NCBI RefSeq assembly: GCF_001659605.2
Contig: NC_035162.2
Span: forward strand, 5,599,248 to 5,663,247
From: Manihot esculenta
Lineage: Eukaryota > Streptophyta > Magnoliopsida > Malpighiales > Euphorbiaceae
DNA length: 64,000 bases
Reading direction: 5' to 3'
Position numbers and translations under genes: made by a program. Positions within the stretch are counted from its first letter, which is position 1. Each line of letters starts with the position of its first letter. The notes beneath the pieces were generated by a model, which had not been told where the DNA came from, did not search any database, and worked only from the letters and a program-made list of their open reading frames with translations. Shown piece after piece: positions 33,057-44,238 of the stretch.

Positions 33057-34090
33057 ATGGTTTTCAGTGGAACTACAGAGAAATGCAAGGCTTGCGATAA
33101 GACTGTTCATTTCATTGAAATGATTACAGCCGATGGAATTCCTTATCACAAGACATGCTTCAAGTGCAAGCACTGCAATGGACTTCTTGTGGTAAAATAT
33201 ATATATATATATATATAATAATTTTAATTTCTTATTCCGTTAAGTTTTTGTTTAACTTACAATGCATTCTGATAAATTTGTGGTGTTTATATATAATTTT
33301 GTCCTAGATGAGCAGCTATTCCTCAATGGATGGGGTCTTGTACTGCAAACCTCACTTTGAGCAATTATTCAAGGAGAATGGGAATTATAATAACAAATAT
33401 TCATCATGTAATCTCTTCTGCTTTCTTTAATCTTTTTCTTTATTATTTTTTCCCTTGTGCTAATAATTTTCATTTTCCTCCAATCTGTGGCCGTTCATTC
33501 AGCTGGAGAAAAGAAAACTGCACAGGTGCACAGATTCTTTTCTTTTTCATATTCCTGGTTTTTCTTATGGAAATGTCCTTCATGTTCCTTAGCATTAAAG
33601 CTAATTTATCTTCGCTGCAGTCAAAGGCTCCAACCAAATTTTCCTCCATGTTCAGTGGCACTCAAGACAAGTGTGCACGCTGTCATAAAACTGCATACCC
33701 ATTAGAGAAGGTGCATACAATATATTAATATATAGTTTCTCTATTTTTTTTTTCTGCAGTACTAAAAAAAGAAGCTTATCATTTTAAGCAAAATATTTGT
33801 AACAGGTGAGTGTGGAAGGAGAGTCGTATCACAAGACATGCTTCAGATGCTCCCATGGGGGTTGCTATCTCACAACCTCATCCTATGCTGCTCTAGATGG
33901 CGTTCTTTACTGCAAACCCCACTTTGCTCAGTTGTTCAAAGAGAAGGGCTCCTACAATCATATAAAAGTGAAGCAACATGAGGCAGAGGCAACAGAAGAG
34001 ACAGAGAAACCTGGAGGGGAAGAAGAAACCAAAGCAACGCCTGCGCCAGAGCCAGAAACTGAGGAAGTTGCTGCACAAGACCAATCATAA
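33057..34090 (+). CDS. Two-LIM-domain actin-bundling protein (PLIM2-like)
   Basis: Five exons: 33057-33191, 33308-33407, 33503-33525, 33621-33710 and 33806-34090. They join in frame to 210 residues; exon 3 is only 23 bp. LIM domain 1 has C10, C13, H31, C34, C37, C40, C58 and H61. A linker ends in FSSMFSGTQDKC, which opens LIM domain 2 (C104, C107, H125, C128, C131, C136, C152, H155). The second domain uses a C-x4-C pair (CSHGGC), normal in plant LIM2. The tail is acidic, rich in Glu, Thr and Pro (about 168-210). Plant LIM proteins of this type bind and bundle actin filaments. The FxGTQDKC phrase and TAYPLEK resemble the pollen-type PLIM2 group more than WLIM1; that assignment is from memory. 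Intron 1 holds a TA microsatellite. Confidence 0.93.
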
Positions 34091-35329
34091 TCTATATGAA
34101 TTGAATTTTCACAATATTAGCTCCATGTCAACCATGAACATTTTTGTTTGGGTAAAATTAGGGGCAAGGTGAAGGAGTTATATTGAATTAATTAATTTGT
34201 TATGAGAAGGGTATTCAAAATGTTAGTGCACGTTGATCCGATAGTGTTGCAGGGGATCTGCCTGCACCAGGACCTATTCTTTGTTTTATGATTTTTGCAT
34301 TGCTGAGTGTGAATTTGCACTTAACTGAAATAAGAAATTTTTAGTTTCATTCGGTTTAGTTTGGGGCTATTTATTGTAATTTAAAAAAAATATTTAACAC
34401 AAAGATAATATTGAAACGGCAGCTTTAATTTGTAGGGAAAATATAGGCCCAAACTAACAGAGCACAACTTTATTTATTTATTTAAGAAAAAGCTACCGGC
34501 ATTATTGGTCATTGGAAGTTGATTTTAATTTAATATAATTAGATTTAACAAAGTAATTTATTTTGACTATAATTAAATCTTAACTTTTTTTTAATATATA
34601 TTTTGAGAAATCGAATTCACTCAAAATCATTTTTAATATGATTTAATTCGATAACTAAAAACATTATTCGTTCAATAAACTTAGGTTAAATTCAACACTT
34701 TTCAAATTAAATATAATTTTTTGTTTAAATTTTATATTTTAAAAAAAAATAAAATTAAATATAATTTTATAAAAATTTATTAAATTATTTATTTATAAAA
34801 TGAATTATGTAAAATAAAGAAAAATGACCATGAGACTCGTTATTGTTTATTCATGGAAATCAAGCTAAAGGCATCCTTAGCTTTTTGCCTCACTCATTCG
34901 TTTTCCCTTTTCCTCCTAAACACGTCTCTCATTTCTTTCAAGCAAAGAAACTGTGTGAGGTAAGGTTACCATATTGCTAAAACATGTCCCTTAAAAATGA
35001 TAACTTCCAAGCACTAATTCTTACAACTAATGCCAACAGCTGTTTTAACTCTTAATACATATTTATCGTCTACCTTCCAAAAGTATATTTCCGACCGTCC
35101 ATAATCAAATTGATAATAAACTCATGTTTCTATATATATGTATATATAAAGGAGGCTCTACTTTTAGCTTTATTATCAAAACATCTCATCATGAACTCAC
35201 TAAACTTAGAAAGATAGAAAAACACAATTACATCGAACCATATATCATGCATTTTAGTGAGAAAAGGTCTGAATATTGTAAAGAGAAACCAGTGAATCAG
35301 ATACAGAGTGAAAAAAGAGAGAGAGGGGA
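34091..35329. other. Intergenic between LIM gene and copy 3; nothing further recognised
   Basis: About 300 bp after the LIM stop is likely 3' UTR, then A+T-rich sequence. From about 35160 to 35329 it should include the 3' UTR of the minus-strand gene at 35330. Confidence 0.45.
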
Positions 35330-35770
35330 TTAGCGAAGATGAAACACAGACAAAATTAATCTCATGGTGATCTCTACAGCGTAGGAGAAAACCACCCCAG
35401 TAGAGATGAGCACACACATGAAAAGAAGTGCTAGAATCCCTAAAGCTATACTTGGCCTAATATTCATCAAGAAATTTTGCAGCAACCCTACAGCTTCGCA
35501 AACATCAGTATTATAGTTATGATGTGCATAATATTGCTTCTCCCACTCCATCCAATGCGAAGGTGGGTAATCAAATTCCTCCATCATCTTCATCTCCCTC
35601 ATACGTACTCTCAGTACAATCATGTTGTCATCCACGAGGCTACCCTGATCGTTATGGTCTGGTTTATTAAAGGCCATGGCTATGGTTAGTCCCCGACGTC
35701 GGCATGCTTTTCTGGAGAAGGGCTTTCGTGGAGTTAACTGCGGGGAGGAGAAAAGCTTTGTTGATTCCAT
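35330..35770 (-). CDS. Small membrane protein of the uncharacterised family (copy 3, WMEWEK type)
   Basis: A single exon encodes 146 residues. The N-terminus (MESTKLFSSPQLTPRKPFSR) is Ser/Thr/Arg-rich like a plastid transit peptide. The conserved core is LVDDNMIVLRVRMREMKMME followed by HWMEWEKQYYAHHNY, then EAVGLLQNFLMNIRPSIALG and a hydrophobic helix (about residues 108-132). It aligns with copies 4 and 5 over the whole length and with copies 1 and 2 in the MxVLRxRxxE block. In place of the CCRC motif it has W-M-E-W-E-K. A TATA box lies about 50 bp upstream of the ATG. Function unknown. Confidence 0.8.
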   Translation of the reverse strand: MESTKLFSSPQLTPRKPFSRKACRRRGLTIAMAFNKPDHNDQGSLVDDNMIVLRVRMREMKMMEEFDYPPSHWMEWEKQYYAHHNYNTDVCEAVGLLQNFLMNIRPSIALGILALLFMCVLISTGVVFSYAVEITMRLILSVFHLR

Positions 35771-35818
35771 TAGTGAAATAGCAAAAGAAGCTTATACCAA
35801 AGAGAAGAATGAATGGGG

Positions 35819-35826
35819 TATTTATA
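35819..35826 (-). promoter_or_regulatory. TATA box of copy 3
   Basis: TATAAATA on the minus strand lies about 50 bp upstream of the ATG at 35770. This implies a leader of roughly 20 bases. Confidence 0.55.
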
Positions 35827-37451
35827 GTGAAGAATGGTTTCTGTAGAAAACCGAGTGCGTGGCATTATTGTTATTTAAGCGTGGCAATAAATAGATGGTG
35901 GCGTGTGGCTCAGACGAAATTCATGGGAAGAAGCAATTCTGATGGGGTTTATTATTTTGGTAAAGAAGAATGAAGAAGCAGCGAAGTAGTTTCTGTTTTC
36001 TACTTTAACGGAAAATAAATGGAAAGTGTATCGCAAAAGATGATACGCGTATGTCTTCATGTTCTCTTTTGTGTTTAAATATTTTTAACTAATAAAAAGT
36101 AATGTTCTGTTTTTTCTTTTTTAAAATTGTAATTTAAGATCTGCAAAATAGAATTAAAACTTCTCAATTTAATTAAATACATTTATCATGAAGCGTAAAA
36201 AAGTAATAATTTATTATTTCAATTCTAAATCATTTTATTTTGAAATAATTTGATATTATTATATATAAAAAAAATTCACTCAATTTAAAGTTTATTTTAA
36301 TTTTATTTTCGATTTATGAAAGGCGAGCTTTTTGGTTGATTTCTTTATAATTTATTTTTTTCTCTTATTTTCTAGTTTATCTTATTCAAGCTTTTAGGAA
36401 AAGTCAGGTGTTCGCTTCTTTATTTCCCTTTACATTTGTTGATTTAAAATATGTTTTTAAATAATATTTAAAATAAAATCAGCCTTTTAATCCTAAAATT
36501 CAATAGCAGAAAACCAAAATCTGTTATTAGTGAAAATATTGGAAAGTCTACTGTTTTATTATGCATTATGACTTGGGATACATGATCGAGAAAGTTATCG
36601 GCGATATTTGAAACCCTAGCCCATAATTCAATTATAATTATCAATTCACAATGATTTTGTCACTAATTAAATCATCCATTAAATTTATGTTATTTAATGT
36701 TGAATTTGTAATAATCACTTTGAATTAATAAATAAATTTTAGCCGTCGATAATTTAGTTCAAGTATATTAAAATTAAATTAGAATATTTAGAGTTTAATC
36801 AACTCAAAAATAAAATAAATTTTAATGGTCTAATTAAAATAAAAAATAATATATAAATTGATTTTAATTATTATATTATTATTATTATTATCAAAATGTT
36901 AAATGATGATTAATTTTTAATCAATTTAAATGTGACCATTGCTGGTTAATTTAAATGATATTATTATATTTTTTTAAATAATGATTATATATAAGACTAT
37001 GTGCACAGCATTATTTGACAAAAACAAAACACCTTTAAATTTATAAACATGGTAAAACTAGAAAGAGACAAAGATGTAATACTCATCCTAATACTGGTCC
37101 CACAAAACATCAACTATCAAGTAACTATAATTATTTACTTATTATTTTATTATTAATTTATATTCTATGTGCTAGCATTTATCTTAATCATTTGCGCTTA
37201 CAATATCCTATCCCTTCTCACCGACGACAACCTCGACTCTTTCTCAGACAAGTATAAAGTCGGTAATAAACAAAAATAGTAACAAAACACAGACGAATTG
37301 TTCAAGGCTTATTCAATATATATACATATCTTTCATCAAAGTTTTGCAACTTCTAAACTGTAAATGCCTAAATGAAGGAGAGTAAAAGAAAAAAATTATA
37401 AGTTTAGGAAGATAGAGAACAGAGAAGAAAATAGAGATTTATTAATATTCA
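35827..37451. other. Intergenic, A+T-rich, nothing recognised
   Basis: The first part is the promoter side of copy 3. The rest is A+T-rich with many stops in all frames and a short ATT repeat near 36865-36892. About 100 bp before 37452 should be the 3' UTR of copy 4. Confidence 0.45.
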
Positions 37452-37898
37452 TCAACTAAGATGTAAATGAAAACCAGATGTGATTTCCTTGGATATCTCT
37501 AGAGCATGACCCAACACCACTCCAGCAGATAATAGCACAGAGAAGGTGAGAGCTGCTAGGGTTCCTATGCCCAAACTAGGTCTAACATTCATCAAATAAT
37601 TCTGCAACAACCCCATTGCCACACAAACATCTGCATGATAATGCACGTAATATTTCTTTTCCCAGTCCATCCAATCCGAACAAGGTTCATCATTATGACT
37701 CCTCTCTAACAATTCCATTTCCTTGATACGCATTCTTAACACGATCATGTTCTCGTCCACAGTGTGACCCCAGTAATTTCCTCCATTTAATCCTTCTTGT
37801 CTTGCCTTGACGACAACAGCCAGCCCATCTTTATTTTTCCGGCGAGAAAACGGTCGCCGTGAAAGCATGGGAGATGAGAACAACTGGGTTGCTTCCAT
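37452..37898 (-). CDS. Small membrane protein of the uncharacterised family (copy 4, WMDWEK type)
   Basis: A single exon encodes 148 residues from the ATG at 37898 (MEATQLFSSPMLSRRPFSRR). The frame is open upstream to 37967, but a TATA box at 37970-37978 puts the transcription start below that, and the N-terminus from 37898 matches copy 3. VVVKA near residue 32 resembles a transit-peptide cleavage site. The core is VDENMIVLRMRIKEMELLE, then DWMDWEKKYYVHYHADVC and AMGLLQNYLMNVRPSLGIG. A hydrophobic helix (about 112-135) and a short tail HLHLS follow. Closest to copy 3. Function unknown. Confidence 0.8.
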   Translation of the reverse strand: MEATQLFSSPMLSRRPFSRRKNKDGLAVVVKARQEGLNGGNYWGHTVDENMIVLRMRIKEMELLERSHNDEPCSDWMDWEKKYYVHYHADVCVAMGLLQNYLMNVRPSLGIGTLAALTFSVLLSAGVVLGHALEISKEITSGFHLHLS

Positions 37899-37969
37899 TT
37901 TTGATGATGGCAATAAGTTGGGTTGGAGATGATTAGATGCACAATAGAATGAGAAGAAGACAGGCACGT

Positions 37970-37978
37970 TAATTTATA
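37970..37978 (-). promoter_or_regulatory. TATA box of copy 4
   Basis: The minus strand reads TATAAATTA, about 75 bp upstream of the ATG at 37898. It argues against use of the in-frame ATG at 37967. Confidence 0.5.
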
Positions 37979-38501
37979 GGAGAGATAAAGCAAACACAAA
38001 AAAAAAAACAAAAAAAAAATCTTATGTTATTTTTATCACCCGCGTAGAAGAAAACATACGTAACCGTGTTGTGAATAGTAATGCAGCAACGCGTACGTGC
38101 ACAGTATGATTTTCATTTTTTTTATGGTGATGTGGATTTTCCTTTTTAAAGAAAAGTGTTTATGGGGAAATATCTTGCTTTGTCATCATCTGATTAATTA
38201 ATATGTCAATGATATTGACATCTAACTATCATATAAAAAGTAATTAATTATAATTAAGCTTAGCTAATTAATTGTTAGTTAAATAAACAAGTATATAAGT
38301 AATAAAAGGATGGGCATATTGGCAAATATTCTTTTAAAAATATTTATAATTTAGTATTTAAATATTATTATTATTAATAAATTCCGTTCTTAGAAATCTA
38401 TTAATTTCTGTTAAAAATAGATAAAAAATAATAGATAAAAGATGAGAGAGAAAATTTTTAAAATTTAATTTTATCTTTAAATAAAATTTTTTATTTAGTT
38501 C
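37979..38501. other. Intergenic, A+T-rich, promoter side of copy 4
   Basis: Contains two A-runs (37999-38019). From about 38360 on there is sequence resembling the outer flank of the foldback repeat described next. No gene. Confidence 0.45.
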
Positions 38502-39010
38502 TTGGATATCACTATTATTAACACGTCAGTTCATACATTTTTAAAAATTTATTAAAATATTTTTATTTTTTTTTATTTATTAAAATATTTTTATCATTTC
38601 TTTTCGTCAACGAAATATTTCCTCCTCTTCCTCTAAAAAAAAGAAAAAAAAAAAAAAGAAAAAGATGACGATGAAGGAGAAGAAGAAGAAAAAGAAAAAA
38701 AAGAAGATGAAGATGATGATGATGTTGAAGAAAAAGAATAATAAGAATAAAAATCGCTTCCTCCTCCTAACTAAAGAAAAATAAAAAAAATTGAAGAAAA
38801 ATTAAAGAAGTAAAAGAAGAATCAAAGAAGGAGAGGAAGAATCAATGAAGAAGAAAAAACAAGAAGATGGGTAATTTATTTTTTTGCTATATTTTTAACG
38901 GTAAAAATAGACGGAATGACTATTTTGTTGACGGTAAGAAAAAGTAAAAATGTTTTAATAGTTTTTTAAAAATACAGAAACTAACTTATTAATAATGACA
39001 ATATTTAAGG
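38502..39010. repeat. Foldback repeat with purine/pyrimidine-asymmetric centre (element A)
   Basis: The left arm (ATATCACTATTATTAACACG at about 38506) and the right arm (ACTTATTAATAATGACAATA at about 38984) are imperfect inverted repeats of about 30 bp or more. The centre is a pyrimidine run (TTTCCTCCTCTTCCTC) that switches to about 230 bp almost entirely of A and G (38634-38870). The phrase CGGAATGACTATTTTGTTGAC and both arms recur near 62 kb. It is non-coding and of unknown type, perhaps a MITE derivative. Confidence 0.65.
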
Positions 39011-39117
39011 ATTAAATTGTAAATTTTTAAAATTTTTATTATCACATGTATTTTAAATTTTTATTGTTGATCAAGGAAAGCAAATCTGTGCATCAAAATG
39101 ATAGAAAATACATCAGA

Positions 39118-39591
39118 TTAAAAATGGAACCCTGGAGGTGAAATCCCCTTAGCAATCTCCAAAGCAGAAAAGAAGAGTATACTAATTGAGATGGGCACAC
39201 TCAACGCAACAATAGCAACCATCCCTAAAGCCAAAGTTGGCCTAGTATTCAAGAAATGGTTTTGCAACAACCCTACAACTTCATAAACAGTCTTATTATA
39301 ATACAATAAATGTTTCTGCTCCCACTCCTTCCAATCTGAAGGCAATCTCTGATCGTCACCTCCACCAGTTTTCTGCATCATCTTCGCCTCTCTAATGCGC
39401 ATTCTGAGAGTGATCATATCCTCATCCACAAGCCTACCCCAATAATCTCTCTCGTTCGATTCTCTTCTTGCAGCCTCTATTCTCATGCCAAGCAGTCTCT
39501 TACAATGAAAAAATGATCGTCTGAGTGAAGTGTTAGGTCGGAGAGGAAGAGCCGTAGCAAAGTAGTAACAAGGAAATTTAGCTGCTTCCAT
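39118..39591 (-). CDS. Small membrane protein of the uncharacterised family (copy 5)
   Basis: A single exon encodes about 157 residues from the ATG at 39591 (MEAAKFPCYYFATALPLRPN). An in-frame ATG 21 bases upstream is possible, but the shorter form matches the other copies. The core is LVDEDMITLRMRIREAKMMQ, then DWKEWEQKHLLYYNKTVYEV and VGLLQNHFLNTRPTLALG. A hydrophobic helix follows (about 126-148) and the tail ends PPGFHF. It has a slightly longer linker with Gly-Gly-Asp-Asp before the DWKEWE motif. Copies 3 to 5 lie head-to-tail within 4.3 kb and look like tandem duplicates. Function unknown. Confidence 0.8.
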   Translation of the reverse strand: MEAAKFPCYYFATALPLRPNTSLRRSFFHCKRLLGMRIEAARRESNERDYWGRLVDEDMITLRMRIREAKMMQKTGGGDDQRLPSDWKEWEQKHLLYYNKTVYEVVGLLQNHFLNTRPTLALGMVAIVALSVPISISILFFSALEIAKGISPPGFHF

Positions 39592-42177
39592 GGCAGTGTA
39601 CTGAGAGGGCAAAGGTAAAGGATACTAATAATGAATTAGCAATTAAAGGGTCGGCGTAAAATCAGTGTTGAGGAAAGGGGCAGGGCCGTGTCGATAAGCC
39701 AAGGAAGTGTAATATGCACTTCAACCAAAAGAGAAAAGACAAAGACAGAGACAAAGACAAAAATAAAAAACAAAGACAAAGACAAATGCAATTATGATTT
39801 TGAATGATACATTGAAGGAGGACAATGTTCAATTATATAAAAGTTGATTAATTTGGTCACCTAATTAATGGTAAATTCGTGTTTTACCTTTATTATTTAT
39901 TCATTCATATTAATTTGAGATAGAATTTTTGCATTGTTCTTAAATATATGAGGAGTTTTTTACGCCTAATCCATTAGGTATGTAACAATTTAATAAATGA
40001 GGAGTTTTTTAATGTACTCTACTCTACATGCAAAACAACAAAATTATAAAATTTAATTTAAAACGTAAAGATTAAAAGTTAATTTTCTAAAACTTTAATT
40101 AAAATACTAAAATTTCAAAGTTTTAAGCAATAAAATTGAAAAGCGTGCGTGTAATACTATGCATAAACTCAAATTTATAATTCGTTACATCAAATATTTA
40201 TATTATAAATCTGTAAATATAAGTATTTTTTTTGAATAAATAAATCATTAAAAAGGGTCTCCGACTTTGCTTTAGCTGAAATTCATAGTTTGGTACCTTC
40301 ATGGGCAAAATATGGGAATCCAAATTCAACCTATAGCACTTAAGACCAACTTAAGTAACATTAGCTAAGCTCGGTGATCTCTAGGATTGAAGATCAGCTG
40401 GAGCAAATTAAAGTAATAAGGTAGATTACATTTTGATTATTAAATTTTACCATTATTTTTTATATTTTTAAAATTAAACCTTAAATTTTTCTACAATTAA
40501 CTACCATTTAATTTTATCGTTTCTTAAATTTCAAGATAATTAACAGATTAATTTTTATATTTTTAAAATTACACACTTAAAATTTTCTATAATTAATCCA
40601 TTTATTATATAATTTTTTAATCCATTTTTTATAATTATATAAATAAATACATGAAAATATCTTTATTTTTTTTAAATTAAAAATATTAAAAATAAATTAA
40701 AATTTCATTCATTTTCTCTCATTAAAATTTAAACATTTTAATTTTTTTCATTTTAAAAAATACTTAAATCCCGTTAACTTTTAAATCCCTTTTAACACTT
40801 CTTATTATTTAATTTCAATTCATTAAATACTCTATTACTTAATAAATTTAAAATTTTTAAAAAATACTTATAATTTTTAAGAATTTTTAAATGATATTAA
40901 AATTTTAAAGAAGTATTTTGAAAAAAAAAGTTTGACCCCACTAATTTTAAATTAATGTCATGAGATTTAAGGATTCGATTTTAAGTTCATTATGCTAAAA
41001 CTCAAAAACTAAAATATAGTTTACACAATATAAAATTATTCACCCATATTGGCAAGAATTTAAATATTCACAAGAGTATTTGAAATATTTAAAATGTTTA
41101 TTTTTCATTTAACCCGTTGATTAATGAAATTATTCTGAACGGACAGATTATAAAGAAATTTAATTGTTTAATTTTAAAAATATTGAAATTATCCATTCAT
41201 TATACTAAAATTAGGGATGAAAGTGTAATTTATCTCAATAATAATAATAATAATCATGTAGAAGCAACACGGTGTCAATCTTCCAAGGGGCTCAATGTTC
41301 ATGTCTGTCCGTATATGCTTTAGCCAGAACTTCCATTTCTCCATCAGATTCTTCTTTAAGTTCTAATCCGATTCATCAACGGAATCAAATGCCTTTTCTC
41401 CTCATCAGTGCTTCCTTCACTCCCATTTCCTTCCTAAAGAGAAGCATACCCCGAAAAAAGAAATCATAGAATACCAAATGGTGTAGAAGAGGCATTGCTC
41501 CTGCAGCTAGTAAAAGACCAGACTCGCATGGAGGAATGCTTGTGAAGGCCCTGTTATGGGCAGGGCAAAGGAATTGATAAAAAATGCGAGAATCTGAGAG
41601 AAAAAGTTTGTCACCAATCTCATGGAACTTGACTACAAGGGTGATTCTGAAGTACAATTTTAATTTCTACTCAGAATCCCAATATAGGCCTCACCCCGCC
41701 CCCCCCCCATACTTGCCCTCTTTCACCGAGATTTTTTAATTGAAGAAAGTGTCTAAAGTCCAAAAAGCAGATTGTTGTCTTATGCTTTCACATAAAATCC
41801 TTTAGAATCCGACAAGAAGTTCAGACTTCAACTCAATAAATGTCAATCTTCATAGGAACACAATGGACAGAGCAAGAAAAGGGATTGCCAATTGCAGACT
41901 GGCAATATAAGGCTTAGTGTTCTGTGGCCACACTAACATCACATGAGAATTTCAAGTAAGAAGAAGTTTAACATCAAGAAGCACACCATTTTAAGGGGTA
42001 TTGCTAGTTACAGATGCTAGCTAAACAAGGGAAAATAACTAGTAAAAATGAACAGGAAATGAATTCTTAATAGAAGAACAAAAAGGTGACTACTGTACAT
42101 AAGAACTTGCACATAGTAGACCAACAAAAGAGTTCTTTTCAAAATAAAATATAAACTCAATGCATTACATTTAATTA
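39592..42177. other. Intergenic, no gene recognised
   Basis: 39592-39850 is the promoter side of copy 5 and has repeats of AAGACAAAGACA near 39732-39786. 39850-41200 is A+T-rich. 41260-41700 is less so, with a short open frame on each strand, neither resembling a known protein. A C-run lies at 41699-41708. 41710-42177 has nothing recognised. Confidence 0.45.
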
Positions 42178-42455
42178 CTCTCTCCATCCCATAATTTTTG
42201 TCCATCTTTTCTTTTTTTGTTGTCCTAAAATTATTGTCCACTTTCCCTTTTTTTTTTAACTATAGTAACATATAAATTGACTATTATAACCCTATTTAAT
42301 TTTGTCTTATTTCTAAAAAATCTCTCAAATATCTCTTAATATTTACTAAAAATTAATGTATTTAAGATGATTATATTTAGAAAGTTAATAAAAAAATTGT
42401 ATTTCTTAATATGTGTGAAAAAGTATAATGGACAAAAATTATGGGGCAGATGGAG
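42178..42455. mobile_element. Stowaway-like MITE
   Basis: The left end is CTCTCTCCATCCCATAATTT and the right end contains AAATTATGGGGCAGATGGAG. They are inverted repeats extended by TTGTCC/GGACAA, with TA dinucleotides at 42176-42177 and 42456-42457. The length, ends and TA target fit Stowaway MITEs. No coding capacity. Confidence 0.8.
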
Positions 42456-42986
42456 TATTTAATTTGTCATGTCTTTCTTGCAATTTATACATATTCCTAG
42501 CATGTCTCCTAGTCCTAGTAGCATCCAGAGCTGAGCCTCTTTATCAGGCTCACCCATACAAAATTCTTGAGCCTAAAACTAATCAGTTTATGAGTGAGGA
42601 ACAAAATCAGAAACAGAGTGTGCAGTTGTAGAACCTGATTAGCTTTACTGCAAATTGAAAAGTACACAACAGAGCAATAGCTCATGCTGGAAAGCGCATG
42701 AAAATTTGAGCAACTAGGTTTTTTTTTATTTTGTTACATTTAATGGCATGAGGACGGGCAAAAGGAATGTGTTCCCACTAGTTATAAGGCTGTAAGTTGG
42801 TGAAACAGATGATGAAATATCCATATCTACAGTATTAGATCCTACAGCAGTGGCTAATTGAAATATCCATGCTCAAGAATACATAGTCTAGCATTTAAAT
42901 ATGGAAAAGCACATGTGACCAACAATCAAGAATTTCATACCAAAGAACAGAACCGTGTTTTGTTTGCAGAAAGATTGTCAACCATA
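42456..42986. other. Intergenic; probable 3' UTR of the CHORD-like gene at the right end
   Basis: Balanced composition with no supported gene. The portion just left of 42987 follows the stop codon of the minus-strand gene. Confidence 0.4.
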
Positions 42987-43801
42987 TCAATCATCATACG
43001 AGGAGTGAGAAGCAGCAGTACAGCCAGGGTCAAAAGGATCTTCAGATCCACAACAATGCCAGTATTGGAAAACCCGGCCCGAGTCAGGAGTATCCATAGT
43101 GCCTCCAGTATACACACTCTCAAACTTCCTCTTTGTTTCCCCTGAAAAGTTAAACTGGAGGAAGCTACAAACATCAGAAAATATGGTCTGTAGGTAACGC
43201 AAGAATACAGGAAATAAGATGCATCTGCAAAATATTCTCTACACTGGGAAAAAATCCCAGAAACAAATTCATCCCATTCAACAATTCAATGCCCAAATTT
43301 GAGCTCAAATATTGCAAAACTCAAGTGAACTCAACTCAACCTAATCCAGTCTTAGTGCAAATGTAGCTGGGACTATTATATGAATTCCAGTACATTGTAA
43401 TTTGTATTCAACCCATTGCAAATCTACTGCGAGATTCAAATTGTTGCCCATTTACAGAACGAGGAAAGCACTAATATATCACCTAAAATCATGCTAGTGA
43501 ATCAGAAACTTCTTTGGTGTCCTGAGAGCGGATGTTGATTACCTCCAAAATGGGCAGTGTGGAATCGACAAGCGCGAGGGTGATTGAGAGAAGGCTCAAA
43601 TTGGGTTTTGCAGTTCTTGCATGTTCTGAGGGTCTCGCCGCCGTTGGAATTTATTATTGAACACCGAATTACAGGCAATCTTGGGGATTCCGTGCTCGAA
43701 ACTAAGGTGGGACTCCGGCGGTGAAACTGGGGACAAAACGATGCGTTTCGATTGGAAGTAGATATGCGAGTGATTCCAGAGTCGGGAATCGCAAAGGCCA
43801 T
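42987..43801 (-). CDS. Small CHORD-like cysteine/histidine-rich protein
   Basis: Two exons, 43801-43543 and 43141-42987, join in frame (GT-AG) to 137 residues. The start is the ATG at 43801; the frame above it opens only with TTG. After a Ser/Arg-rich N-terminus that could be a transit peptide come TCKNCKTQFEPSLNHPRACR with FHTAHFGG, then FQYWHCCGSEDPFDPGC and a final His. The order C-x2-C, C-x-FH, W-x-CC, GC-x4-H resembles the zinc-binding CHORD domain, split here by the intron. I remember similar small proteins across plants but no assigned function. CHORD modules in other proteins (RAR1, CHP-1/melusin) bind HSP90; applying that here is speculative. It diverges from the EAF gene 437 bp away. 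Confidence 0.82.
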
Positions 43802-44238
43802 ATTCTCTTCTTGCAATCTATATGGGGAAAAAATGGAGGCCTTGACTTGAATTTTTCCAGGCTAAAATTAAATGAAAGGATTTTAATTAATATTTTGAGA
43901 ATATTTATAAAAAAATAAACATAAAAACAAAGAAGATGAAGAAAAATGGTGGTTAAAGAATAAACATGTTAATAACCGACAGCGACGGGCAAGGCGATTT
44001 TACTGTCCATTTTGACTTTGGGGCTCATTTGCTAACCTGCACTTTTTTTTAGTTTTTAATTTTTATTTTCATTTTTTTCCCGTCTCCTCTCCGGTATTAT
44101 GCAACTCAAAAGACTTAACTGCCCTCATCTCCAGGATTGCCCCCAATCTTGTTCCCTGCAACTTACCGCCAAATCCCTAGAATTCTGGTTCTCAATTTTC
44201 TATCACATGGTCGTAGCAAGCTCAATTCAGCTTAAGAA
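43802..44238. promoter_or_regulatory. Shared divergent promoter region between CHORD-like and EAF genes
   Basis: 437 bp separate the two start codons on opposite strands. No TATA box stands out. The segment 44085-44238 upstream of the EAF ATG is likely its 5' UTR. Confidence 0.4.

Noticed and set aside
37899..37967. N-terminal extension of copy 4 (23 extra residues)
   Set aside because: A TATA box at 37970-37978 places the transcription start inside this stretch, and the shorter start matches copy 3.
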